From Pseudomonadota bacterium (GTDB lineage: Bacteria; Myxococcota_A; Polyangia; Polyangiales; Polyangiaceae), in contig JAFAER010000081.1 of assembly GCA_023423895.1 (NCBI GenBank), forward strand, positions 7,929 through 71,928: a DNA stretch of 64,000 nt, given 5' to 3'. The notes beneath the pieces are model-generated. The model saw nothing but the letters and a program-made list of their open reading frames with translations. It searched no databases and was not told where the DNA came from. Shown here piece after piece: positions 35,369 through 43,386 of the stretch; the first letter of the stretch is position 1, and the number at the start of each line of letters is the position of its first letter. The translations under genes were made by a program, and so were the position numbers.

Positions 35369-36378
35369 CCGCTGTTCTCTCGAAGGATCTCCGTTCGAAC
35401 ACCTCCGCGGCGTGGACGTCCGCCAGTATCGCTTCCGAGACGCCGCCCGCGTCCGGAGCAGAGCTTCGTGCCTCCGTACTTCCGCTCTCCGGCATGCCCT
35501 GGCGCAAGGCGCGTGGCGTCGTCGCGCAGGAGCTGTCGCGCGTTCGTCTCGTCGCCGACGCCGACGAGGAGCTCGATACGTCGAGGATCGAGCGTGAATT
35601 CCCGACCGTCACCATCGAGCGCGTCGAGACGTGCGACGCGCGCGAGACGCGCGACAAGTCGCAGCTCGTCATCGACGACTTCGCGTGGCGCGGTGCATTC
35701 GACTTCCGACGCTTCGACGAGGCCGTCGAGAACGCTCGTCCCGTCAACAGCCTCACCGTCCGCGGCAGCGATGCAGCAGGCGTCGCGTGTGAAGTGATGG
35801 CCCGCTACCAGCGTCTGGTCGCTCGCCGGAACGCTGCGTCGGCCGCTCCCATCTTCGACGCGGTGCTCGAGGCGCATGCCTCGGCGTTCGGCGCCGTCCG
35901 GTTCGATCTCGAGCACGCACTCGACACCTGGCAGTGGATGCTCCGGCTCGAACCGGAGATCGGCATGGCACCGCAGATCGCTGCACTGTTCCACGACATC
36001 GACCGACTCGAGAGCGATCTCCACGAAAGGATCGAGCACCGCGCGCATCGGGCCCTCGACGACGCGCAGGCAAAGCGCGGCGGCGAACGAGCTCTCGCGA
36101 TCCTTCGGGGCCTCGGCATCGAAGAAGACGAGGCTCAGCGTGTACGGGATCTCGTCGGCGGACACGTGCAGTCGGAGCGGGACGCTGCCGTCCTCGACGA
36201 CGCCGATGCGTTGTCGTTCCTCTCGCTGATGAGCCCGCGCTACGCGGACTACTTCGGGCTCGCACAGACGCGCCGCAAGGTCGCGTTCACGCTCGGTCGC
36301 CTCACCCCGGAGGCGCGCGAGAAGGTCTCCCTCTTCCGCCTCCGGCCGGACATCGAACGGTTGCTCCAGCCGGGATGA
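35365..36378 (+). CDS. Two-domain protein with HD-like C-terminal domain, copy 2
   Basis: A 337-residue paralogue of the 26938-27807 protein with an extra about 50 Ser/Ala-rich residues at the N-terminus. Shared segments: VRLVADADEELDTSRIEREFPTV, VIDDFAWRGAFDFR, HALDTWQWML, FHDIDRLES, RIEHRA, DLVGGHV, DDADALSFLSL and YFGLAQTRRKVAFTL. The His and Asp positions match copy 1 (H, HD, H, H, D). It starts in an ATGA overlap with the epimerase, as copy 1 is joined by overlap to a glycan gene. The function is unknown, but the repeated pairing suggests a role in the same glycan process. Confidence 0.75.
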   Translation: MTAVLSKDLRSNTSAAWTSASIASETPPASGAELRASVLPLSGMPWRKARGVVAQELSRVRLVADADEELDTSRIEREFPTVTIERVETCDARETRDKSQLVIDDFAWRGAFDFRRFDEAVENARPVNSLTVRGSDAAGVACEVMARYQRLVARRNAASAAPIFDAVLEAHASAFGAVRFDLEHALDTWQWMLRLEPEIGMAPQIAALFHDIDRLESDLHERIEHRAHRALDDAQAKRGGERALAILRGLGIEEDEAQRVRDLVGGHVQSERDAAVLDDADALSFLSLMSPRYADYFGLAQTRRKVAFTLGRLTPEAREKVSLFRLRPDIERLLQPG

Positions 36379-36559
36379 CCGGCGCCGCCCCGCGTTCGAA
36401 CCCATAGCGACGTCGCAGCGCGCCGACATCGGGCGGTCGCCACACGTGTACGTGTGGCCGTTCGATGTTCGGGCGCGTTGCGGTGCCGTGGCGCATGCGC
36501 TCGCTCGCGCGCGTGCGTGCTCTTCCGGGCGCGGGACGGATCCGCCGAGAGGCCGACGA

Positions 36560-38428
36560 ATGATTCACGGACACGAAAGCATCGACGAGTCCGGCGCGGG
36601 GGACGAACAGGACGAGCAGGAGCTCGACGCTTTGCTCGACTTCCTTCATCGCGATCGCGGCTTCGACTTCACCGGTCACAAGCGGCCCAGCCTGCTGAGA
36701 CGTGTCCGACGGCGCATGTCCGCCGTGGGTATGAGCTCTCTTGCGGCCTACCGCGACCATCTCGCGCTGAACGAGGACGAGCTCGGGCATCTCTTCGACG
36801 TCCTCCTCATCAACGTCACGGCGTTCTTCCGTGACCCGCCGGCGTGGCAGGCACTCGCGAAGAGGTTGCCGTCGATCGTCGACCCCGACTCCTCGACGCC
36901 GATCCGCGTCTGGAGCGCCGGATGTTCTTCCGGGGAAGAGCCGTACACCTTGGCCATGGTCCTCTGCGAGACGCTCGGGGAAGAAGCCTTCAGTCGTCGG
37001 GTGAAGATCTATGCAACCGACATCGACGAAGCGGCACTCGCGCATGCGCGCGTGGCCACGTACTCCAGCAGGGCGCTCGAGATGGTTCCCCCGGAGCTCG
37101 TCGAGAAGTACTTCATTCGAGCCGGTGACAACTTCGTCTTCAAACAGGAGCTCCGGCGAGACGTCATCTTCGGGCGCCACGATCTGTTGCAGGATGCACC
37201 GATTCCGCGCGTCGACGTTCTCACGTGCCGGAACGCGCTCATGTACTTCGACGCGCAGACGCAGGAGCGCATCCTCCAACGCCTTCAGTTCTCGCTTGTC
37301 CCCAGCGGTGTGCTGTTCCTGGGGAAGGCGGAGATGTTGCTCTCGCACGCGAAGCTCTTCGTGCCCGTCGACCTCAAGATGCGTCTCTTCGCGCCGATGA
37401 CGAAGCCTGTGCGCCGTCGACAGAAGAGCGCTCCCGATGCCGACGACCGTGAGACGCCGAGTGCCGAGGAAGTGGCGCGTGCGGTGCTGCGGCAGCTCGC
37501 GTTCGAGGGCAGTCCCGTCGCACAGATCGTCGTCGATACGACCGGTCGTCTCGCGGTTGCGAATCAGCAGGCGTCGACTCTCTGCTCTCTGTCTCCGCTC
37601 GACATCGGTAAGCCGTTCCAGGAGCTCGGCATCTCGGCTCGGTGGACCGAGCTTGCGGCGAACGTCGAGCGTGTTCGTCTCGAACGGAGCGCGACGTGTA
37701 TGAAGGAGGTGGAGCGCGTCCTCGCTAGCGGCGAGAAGACGTTCTTCGACATCGTCATTTCTCCGCTGCTCTCGGAGGCAGGGAGCCTCGTCGGGGTTCA
37801 CGTTGCGCTCGTGGACGTCACGCCGATGCGTCGCATGCAGGTGGAGCTACGGCGAGCGAACCTCGAGCTCGAAGCGTCACAGGAAGAGCTGCGGGCAGCC
37901 CGCGCCGAGGTCCGCTCGACGCACCAGACCCTTCAAGCAACGAACGAAGAGCTGGAGACCACGAACGAAGAGCTACAGTCGACGAACGAGGAGCTCGAGG
38001 CCGTCAACGAGGAGCTGCAGTCGACGAACGAGGAGCTCCAGACGATCAACGAGGAGCTCCGACAGCGTGGGACCGAGCTGAACGAGACCACTGCGTTGTT
38101 CGGCGCGGTGCTGGCGAGCTTTCGCGCGGGCGTCGCGGTGCTCGATCGCGAGCTTCGCGTCCAGGCCTGGAACTCGAGGATGGTCGATCTGTTCGGCGTC
38201 CGCGCCCACGATCTCGTCGGGAAGTCCATAGCGAGCCTTGCGATCGGCCTGCCGGTGCGTGACATCGCGACATCGCTCCGCGTCGCTCTCGACATGGATG
38301 AAGAATCCGAACGGACTATTGACTGCACGAGCGCGCACGGCAAAAGCATAGTTTGCAGGATCTGTGTGTCGCCTTTGAGGGGGGAGCACACGAGAGGGGT
38401 GATCGTTCTCGTGGAGGAGGTGGGGTGA
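36560..38428 (+). CDS. CheR-type methyltransferase with PAS domains, no CheB domain
   Basis: A 622-residue protein. The CheR part holds RRVRRRM near 50, INVTAFFRD 84-92, SAM motif SAGCSSGEEPYT 119-130 and CRNALMYF 223-230. Typical members pair CheR with CheB; here CheB is missing. A first PAS-like domain (about 320-420) is followed by a long coiled coil (about 425-505) built of repeats NEELETTNEELQSTNEEL, and a second PAS (about 505-620). ATG 36560 follows GAGAGG at 36547-36552; ORF sequence upstream is non-homologous. The stop overlaps the hybrid histidine kinase (TGATG). It is a likely sensor/adaptor for it. Confidence 0.9.
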   Translation: MIHGHESIDESGAGDEQDEQELDALLDFLHRDRGFDFTGHKRPSLLRRVRRRMSAVGMSSLAAYRDHLALNEDELGHLFDVLLINVTAFFRDPPAWQALAKRLPSIVDPDSSTPIRVWSAGCSSGEEPYTLAMVLCETLGEEAFSRRVKIYATDIDEAALAHARVATYSSRALEMVPPELVEKYFIRAGDNFVFKQELRRDVIFGRHDLLQDAPIPRVDVLTCRNALMYFDAQTQERILQRLQFSLVPSGVLFLGKAEMLLSHAKLFVPVDLKMRLFAPMTKPVRRRQKSAPDADDRETPSAEEVARAVLRQLAFEGSPVAQIVVDTTGRLAVANQQASTLCSLSPLDIGKPFQELGISARWTELAANVERVRLERSATCMKEVERVLASGEKTFFDIVISPLLSEAGSLVGVHVALVDVTPMRRMQVELRRANLELEASQEELRAARAEVRSTHQTLQATNEELETTNEELQSTNEELEAVNEELQSTNEELQTINEELRQRGTELNETTALFGAVLASFRAGVAVLDRELRVQAWNSRMVDLFGVRAHDLVGKSIASLAIGLPVRDIATSLRVALDMDEESERTIDCTSAHGKSIVCRICVSPLRGEHTRGVIVLVEEVG

Positions 38429-40227
38429 TGTCTCTGCGAATCCGGAGGCGCGGGGCAGATGCGTTCGCAGATCGCATCGAGTCGTTCGCGTCGTCGATGC
38501 GGTCTGGGGAAGAGCGGGCTGCGAAGCTCCTCGGACCGAAGCCGGGCCTCGAACAGGATCCGGTGGTCCTGCGTGAGGCGCTCGATACGTTGCGCGTGCA
38601 GCACGAAGAGCTGCTCGTGGCCGAGGAGGAGTTGCGTGCCCAGCTCGACGAGCTCGGACGTATGGGGCTTCGCCTCGAAGCCGAGCGCGAACGGTATGCC
38701 GACCTGTTCGAGCGCGCGCCGGACGCCTATCTCGTGACCGACCGGTTTGGGGTCGTCCGCGATGCCAACGCGGCAGCGGTGCAGTTGTTCTGCCTCGAGA
38801 TGCGCTTTCTTCGAGGCAAGCCGATATCCGCCTTCATCGATCCGGCCGAGGTGCGTCCGATGAACGACGCGCTCGACGCGCTCGAGCGGGGAACGACCAA
38901 GCTCCTCGACCTCGCGGTTCGTCCGCGTGGTGGCGGCGAGCTGAACGTGACGGCCCATGTGTCGCTGACGTCACGCGGGCAACGTCTGCTCTGGATCCTG
39001 CGACCCGCCGAGCGTGCGCCGGCTTCCGTCAGTGGCGACGGTGCGCAGGATCTCGCCCGAGCGCTGCGCGACAAGGAGGAGCTACTCGTGCGCGAGCGGC
39101 GCACGCGTGAGGAGCTCGAACGCGCGAACCGAGCGAAAGACCGCTTCATCGCGGTGCTCTCCCACGACCTGCGCGCTCCGTTGAATGCCATCCTCGGCTG
39201 GACGCAGCTCCTTCGTCGCGAGGTCCTCGATCAGGCAGCTCGCAACCGCGCGTTCGAGACGATCGAGCGGAACGCGAGGACGCAAGCAAACCTGATCGAG
39301 GAGCTCCTCGACATCTCGCGGATGGCGGCCGACCGGATCCAGCTCGCGTTGGCGCCGGTGGACATCGGCGCGCTGGTGCAGCGCGTGGTCGAGGGAGCGA
39401 TCCCGCGCGCAGCCGAGATCGGCCTCGACCTGTCGTTCGACGTCGAACCGGATCTCATCGTGATCGCGGACCGACAGCGCCTCGAGCAGGTGCTCATGAA
39501 CCTCCTGTCGAACGCACTCAAGTACACGCCTGGAGGCGGGCGAATCCTCGTCGAAGCAAAGCGCGATGGCGCGCACGTGCGGCTCGTCGTGCGCGACACC
39601 GGCAAAGGCATCGCGCCCGATCTGATCGGACACGTGTTCGAGATGTACACGCAGGAGCGCAACTACGCCTCGGCGCGAAGCGGCCTGGGCCTCGGGCTCT
39701 ATATCGTCAAGCAGCTCGTCGAGCTCCAGGACGGCAAGGTGACGGTCGAGAGCGAAGGGGACGGGAAGGGCGCGGCGTTCACCGTCATGCTTCCGCTGCG
39801 CGACGAGCTCGTCGTCGCGCCGAGTGAGCACGTCGTGGAGCCCGGCCACAGCTTGCGCGATCTCCGCGTCCTCGTCGTCGACGACGAAGAAGACTCCCGT
39901 GAGCTGATGGCGACCATCCTCCGCCGCGCTGGTGCGGATGTGGCGTGCGCGTCCGGCAGTCACGCCGCGCTCGAGCTCTTCGGCCGGTGGACGCCCGACG
40001 TCATCGTCAGCGACCTCGCCATGCCCGGCGGTGATGGATGCGAGCTCGTCGCAGAGATCCGCAAGCGCGACTCCGGCGTCGCTGCGCTCGCGGTGAGCGG
40101 TTTCACCGCGGATCGTGATACGGACCGCGCGCTCGCTGCGGGGTTCGACGTTCACGTCGGCAAGCCGATCGACGCGGCAGAGCTGGTCGAAGCCGTCCAC
40201 GAGGCCGCGCGGCTTCGCCATCATTGA
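38428..40227 (+). CDS. Hybrid histidine kinase (PAS-HisKA-HATPase-REC)
   Basis: A 599-residue cytoplasmic sensor kinase. N-terminal coiled coil to about 90, then a PAS domain (about 90-195: LFERAPDAYLVTDRFGVVRDAN). HisKA: phosphoacceptor His246 in FIAVLSHDLRAPLNAIL. ATPase: NLLSNALKYTPGGG, DTGKGIAP and SGLGLGLYIV. Receiver domain about 490-595: VVDDEEDSRE, Asp in VSDLAMPG, Lys in HVGKPID. No transmembrane segment or output domain, so phosphate probably passes to another protein. It is translationally coupled to the CheR-PAS gene. Confidence 0.93.
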   Translation: MSLRIRRRGADAFADRIESFASSMRSGEERAAKLLGPKPGLEQDPVVLREALDTLRVQHEELLVAEEELRAQLDELGRMGLRLEAERERYADLFERAPDAYLVTDRFGVVRDANAAAVQLFCLEMRFLRGKPISAFIDPAEVRPMNDALDALERGTTKLLDLAVRPRGGGELNVTAHVSLTSRGQRLLWILRPAERAPASVSGDGAQDLARALRDKEELLVRERRTREELERANRAKDRFIAVLSHDLRAPLNAILGWTQLLRREVLDQAARNRAFETIERNARTQANLIEELLDISRMAADRIQLALAPVDIGALVQRVVEGAIPRAAEIGLDLSFDVEPDLIVIADRQRLEQVLMNLLSNALKYTPGGGRILVEAKRDGAHVRLVVRDTGKGIAPDLIGHVFEMYTQERNYASARSGLGLGLYIVKQLVELQDGKVTVESEGDGKGAAFTVMLPLRDELVVAPSEHVVEPGHSLRDLRVLVVDDEEDSRELMATILRRAGADVACASGSHAALELFGRWTPDVIVSDLAMPGGDGCELVAEIRKRDSGVAALAVSGFTADRDTDRALAAGFDVHVGKPIDAAELVEAVHEAARLRHH

Positions 40228-40286
40228 TCGCGCATGTGCCGCGCTCGCGCTGCGGGCGCGGCACCGCTCCTGCACCACGACGACGC

Positions 40287-40511
40287 ATGAGCGAAGCCGA
40301 ATCCGACCGCACCGGTCCGCGCGGTGCCAAGCCTGACGAGAACCCGGGCCGTCCCGACGAGCCTGGCGAGACACCTTCCGATCCGACGAGTCCGCGCGAG
40401 GTCGAGAACCCCGGCGATCCGGGACCGACCGTGCTCGTGCCGCCGGCGCAGCAAGACCCGCGAAAGAACCCCAAGATCCCTCCGCAGGGCAACCCTCCTC
40501 CCGGAGTCTGA
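40287..40511 (+). CDS. Small Pro/Asp/Glu-rich disordered protein
   Basis: A 74-residue open frame from ATG 40287, rich in Pro, Gly, Asp, Glu and Arg (NPGRPDEPGETPSDPTSPRE, ending QQDPRKNPKIPPQGNPPPG). It lies 59 bases after the hybrid histidine kinase stop. There is no fold or domain. It is a weak prediction that rests on the codon pattern and position. Confidence 0.4.
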   Translation: MSEAESDRTGPRGAKPDENPGRPDEPGETPSDPTSPREVENPGDPGPTVLVPPAQQDPRKNPKIPPQGNPPPGV

Positions 40512-40560
40512 CGCGGCCGGGCACGACACGTGCTGCGTCCGCATTGGAGGTTTGCTGTCC

Positions 40561-40929
40561 ATGCGATCGAGAATGAAGAAGAGCAATGTCGCGCGCGGCC
40601 TGGGCTGGTTCAGCATCGGGCTCGGGCTCACGGAGATCATCGCGGGGAGAAAGCTGGCGAAGAGCCTCGGGCTCGAGCATCGCACCACGCTGATTCGCCT
40701 GTTCGGCCTGCGAGAGATCGTGAGCGGCGTCCTCGTACTGACGGGACGACACACGGCGCCGTGGCTCTGGCTACGTGTCGCCGGCGACGCGCTCGACCTC
40801 GGAGTGCTCGCCACTGCGCTCGCGCCGAGCAATCCGAAGCGCGGCGCCGCAACGTTCGCGACGGCGAGCGTGCTCGGCGTGACCGCGCTCGACGTCGCGA
40901 GCGGGGCCGCGCACGCAGCGCGCGCGTGA
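40561..40929 (+). CDS. Small membrane protein, unknown function
   Basis: A 122-residue protein. ATG 40561 or 40573 (MKKSNVARG) are both possible starts. Three or four hydrophobic segments: WFSIGLGLTEIIAGRK, FGLREIVSGVLVLTGRH, DALDLGVLATAL and ATFATASVLGVTALDVA. The opening SNVARGLGWFSIGLGLTEI recalls a small membrane domain sometimes fused to cyclase/dehydrase (SRPBCC) proteins; here it stands alone. No other motif is visible. Confidence 0.6.
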   Translation: MRSRMKKSNVARGLGWFSIGLGLTEIIAGRKLAKSLGLEHRTTLIRLFGLREIVSGVLVLTGRHTAPWLWLRVAGDALDLGVLATALAPSNPKRGAATFATASVLGVTALDVASGAAHAARA

Positions 40930-41195
40930 CACCGGGCGGGAGCGAGTCGCGGCCCCGACGGAGATCATGAGCCGCGCTCGTTCCCGAGCTCGCGTGTTCC
41001 CGTTTCCGTCTCGTGCGGAGTTCGCCACAGGGCGTGGCGGATGAGCGTTTCGCGAAGCTAGCGTGGAGCACGCGGGCGGAGTCGTGTGGAGCGCTTGCGG
41101 CGAGCGATACGCGCGGTTTGGTCGTGCGTGCGCTATGCGCTCCGTCCGCCACGCCGCACGAGCGCCTCGGAGCACGGCTTGCACGAGTCCGCGGT

Positions 41196-42566
41196 ATGAA
41201 TTTGTCGCTGCCGAAGAGCCTGCTGCGAGTCGTGTCGAGGGACGATGACGATGGCGCAGGCTCTCACGACGCGAAGGTTCGCCGGATCGCGCTCGAGCTG
41301 AAGCGGCACGACGGACGGCGTCCGGTCTCTTTGAAGAAGAAGGCGGTCGCGCACCAGGTTCCGAAGCGAGGCGACAAGCGCCGCGAGGACGAAAAGATCG
41401 ACATCAGCGATCTGGACCGGGTCCTCGAAATCGATCGCGTCGCGCGGACGTGTACCGCCGAGCCCGGCGTGACGTTCGAGGACCTCGTCGACGCCACCAT
41501 GGCCCACGGGCTCGTGCCGATCGTCGTCCCGGAGCTCAAGACGATCACCGTCGGGGGCGCCGTCTCCGGCTGCTCGCTCGAATCGATGTCGTTTCGATAC
41601 GGCGGATTCCATGACACCTGTCTCGAGTACGAGGTCATCACGACCGACGGCAAGGTGCTTCGCTGTACACCGGAGAACGAGCACGGGCTCGTCTTCCAGA
41701 TGATGCACGGCTCGTTCGGGACGCTCGGCGTCCTCTCGAAGCTGAAGTTCCGGCTCGTGCCGGCCAAGCCCTTCGTGAAGCTCACGTACGACACGTTCCG
41801 TACGCTCGACGACTACCTCGCCGCGATCCGGAGGCACTCCGCGGAGCTCGACGTGGACTTCATGGACGGGATCATCCACGGGCCCGACAAGTTCGTGCTG
41901 TGCCTCGGCAACTTCGTCGACGAGGCGCCGTACACCCATCGCTACGACTGGGTGCGCGTCTACTGGCAGAGCACCGGAAAGCGAACCGAGGACTACCTAC
42001 GGACGGCGGACTACTTCTTTCGCTACGACCGCGGTGTCACGAACGTCCATCCGCGGTCGTTCCTCGGAAGGCTACTCTTCGGCAAGTTCATGACGTCCGC
42101 GCGGCTCCTTCGACTCGCCGACCTCCTGAACCGGTTCCTCCCGTCCGAGCGACCGACCGTCACCGTCGACCTCTTTCTGCCGGTGTCGAAGCTCGACGCC
42201 TTCATGCGCTGGTACCGCGGCGCGATCGATCACTTTCCGCTGTGGTGCGTGCCCTACAAGCGTGTCCGCCACTACGAGTGGATCGCGAACGACTACTTCC
42301 GGGGCATCGAGGACGACCTGTTCCTCGACATCGCGATCTATGGCCTCGAGCAGCCCGTCGGACGCAACTACTACGCGGAGATCGAGGCTGCGTTGCTGGA
42401 CGTGAAGGGCATCAAGACGCTCATTTCGCACAACTTCTACGACGAGAAGACGTTCTGGAGGATCTGGAACAAGCCCAACTACGACGCAGTGAAGAGGGTC
42501 ACGGATCGAAGGAACCTGCTCCGCGACCTCTATACGAAGACCTGCCGCGCGGCGCGAGGACTCTGA
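41196..42566 (+). CDS. FAD-binding oxidoreductase, FAD_binding_4 / DWARF1-like
   Basis: A 456-residue flavoprotein. The FAD-binding segment reads CTAEPGVTFEDLVDATMAHGLVPIVVPELKTITVGGAVSG (about 85-125), then SFRYGGFHDTCLEYEVITTDGKV and HGSFGTLGVLSKLKFRLVPAKPF. These match the PCMH/FAD_binding_4 fold of enzymes such as delta-24 sterol reductase-like (DWF1) and alditol oxidases. The His for covalent flavin is not visible at the usual place. ATG 41196 is chosen because coding upstream is Arg-rich; the open frame extends to 41013. The substrate is unknown; lipid or sterol-like substrates are possible. It stands alone between a membrane gene and the hemerythrin gene. Confidence 0.85.
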   Translation: MNLSLPKSLLRVVSRDDDDGAGSHDAKVRRIALELKRHDGRRPVSLKKKAVAHQVPKRGDKRREDEKIDISDLDRVLEIDRVARTCTAEPGVTFEDLVDATMAHGLVPIVVPELKTITVGGAVSGCSLESMSFRYGGFHDTCLEYEVITTDGKVLRCTPENEHGLVFQMMHGSFGTLGVLSKLKFRLVPAKPFVKLTYDTFRTLDDYLAAIRRHSAELDVDFMDGIIHGPDKFVLCLGNFVDEAPYTHRYDWVRVYWQSTGKRTEDYLRTADYFFRYDRGVTNVHPRSFLGRLLFGKFMTSARLLRLADLLNRFLPSERPTVTVDLFLPVSKLDAFMRWYRGAIDHFPLWCVPYKRVRHYEWIANDYFRGIEDDLFLDIAIYGLEQPVGRNYYAEIEAALLDVKGIKTLISHNFYDEKTFWRIWNKPNYDAVKRVTDRRNLLRDLYTKTCRAARGL

Positions 42567-42646
42567 CCGCGGGACTGCCACCTCGGGCTCGGAGCCGAGC
42601 GCGCTGGCGGAGAAGTGGAACGAGCACATCGAGGAGGTGATTGCTC

Positions 42647-43312
42647 ATGAACGTCGTCGACTATTTGAAGGAGCAGCATCGTCAAGCAGATGAGATTTTC
42701 TCGCGCTTCGAGAAGGCGAAGCGAAAGGAAGAGAAGCAGAAGATCTTCGAGGAGCTCGCGCATCTGCTCACCGGTCACGATGCGATGGAGCGGGAGATCT
42801 TCTATCCCGCGTGCGAGAAGGCCGTGGGAAAGACGGACTCGTTGATGGAGGGCGTCGTCGAGCACGGGCTCGTCGAGTTTTCGCTCTTCCGCGCCGATCA
42901 GAACCGCGACAGCGAGAACTTCGACTACTTCGTCGAAGTCCTGCGGGAGATCTGGAACGACCACGTGCAGGAGGAGGAGAGCGAGGTCCTTCCGGTGGTC
43001 GTGCGCAAGCTGGATCAGCGTCAGCTCGACCAGCTCGGTGACGCGATGGCGGCGCGCTTCGAGGAGGTGCAGGAGGAGGATGTCCGCGAGCTCCTCATGC
43101 ACAACCTGCGGCAGGTCCTCGCTGGCCGTGCGAAGACGACGCCGAAGAAGGCCGCGGCCAAGCGGACCGTGAAGGGGCCGCGGGCGAAAGCCGCCGCCAA
43201 GCGCCCCGGACGTGCGAAGACGGCTCGTGCTGGCGTCGGGCGAAAGCGAACCGCACGCACCAAGGCTGGCGGGGGACGCGCGAAGCGCTCGACGCGCCGA
43301 ACGTCTCGCTGA
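42647..43312 (+). CDS. Hemerythrin-domain protein with Lys/Arg/Ala-rich H1-like tail
   Basis: A 221-residue protein. The N-terminal about 150 residues form an HHE hemerythrin domain: EQHRQADEIF, LTGHDAMEREIFYP, VEHGLVEF and WNDHVQEEESEVLP hold the His and Glu diiron ligands. The last about 70 residues are almost all Ala, Lys, Arg, Thr and Gly (PKKAAAKRTVK, AKAAAKRPGRAKTA), like histone H1/AlgP-type tails. A strong ribosome-binding site GAGGAGGTGA (42631-42640) sits before ATG 42647, so TTG 42641 is not needed. It may be a DNA-associated oxygen/iron sensor or protector, but that is inference. Confidence 0.87.
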   Translation: MNVVDYLKEQHRQADEIFSRFEKAKRKEEKQKIFEELAHLLTGHDAMEREIFYPACEKAVGKTDSLMEGVVEHGLVEFSLFRADQNRDSENFDYFVEVLREIWNDHVQEEESEVLPVVVRKLDQRQLDQLGDAMAARFEEVQEEDVRELLMHNLRQVLAGRAKTTPKKAAAKRTVKGPRAKAAAKRPGRAKTARAGVGRKRTARTKAGGGRAKRSTRRTSR

Positions 43313-43333
43313 CGCGGTCGCGTGGACAGACGG

Positions 43334-43363
43334 GGCGCGAGCCGTTGCTCGCTGGCTCGCGCC
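43334..43363. terminator. Terminator hairpin between convergent genes
   Basis: Perfect 10-bp inverted repeat GGCGCGAGCC (43334-43343) and GGCTCGCGCC (43354-43363), with a 10-base loop, lies in the 74-base gap between the hemerythrin stop (+) and the trehalohydrolase stop (-). Very GC-rich stem; no T-tract. It could end both transcripts. Confidence 0.55.
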
Positions 43364-43386
43364 TCATCCGCCCGTCCGCAGTCGCG

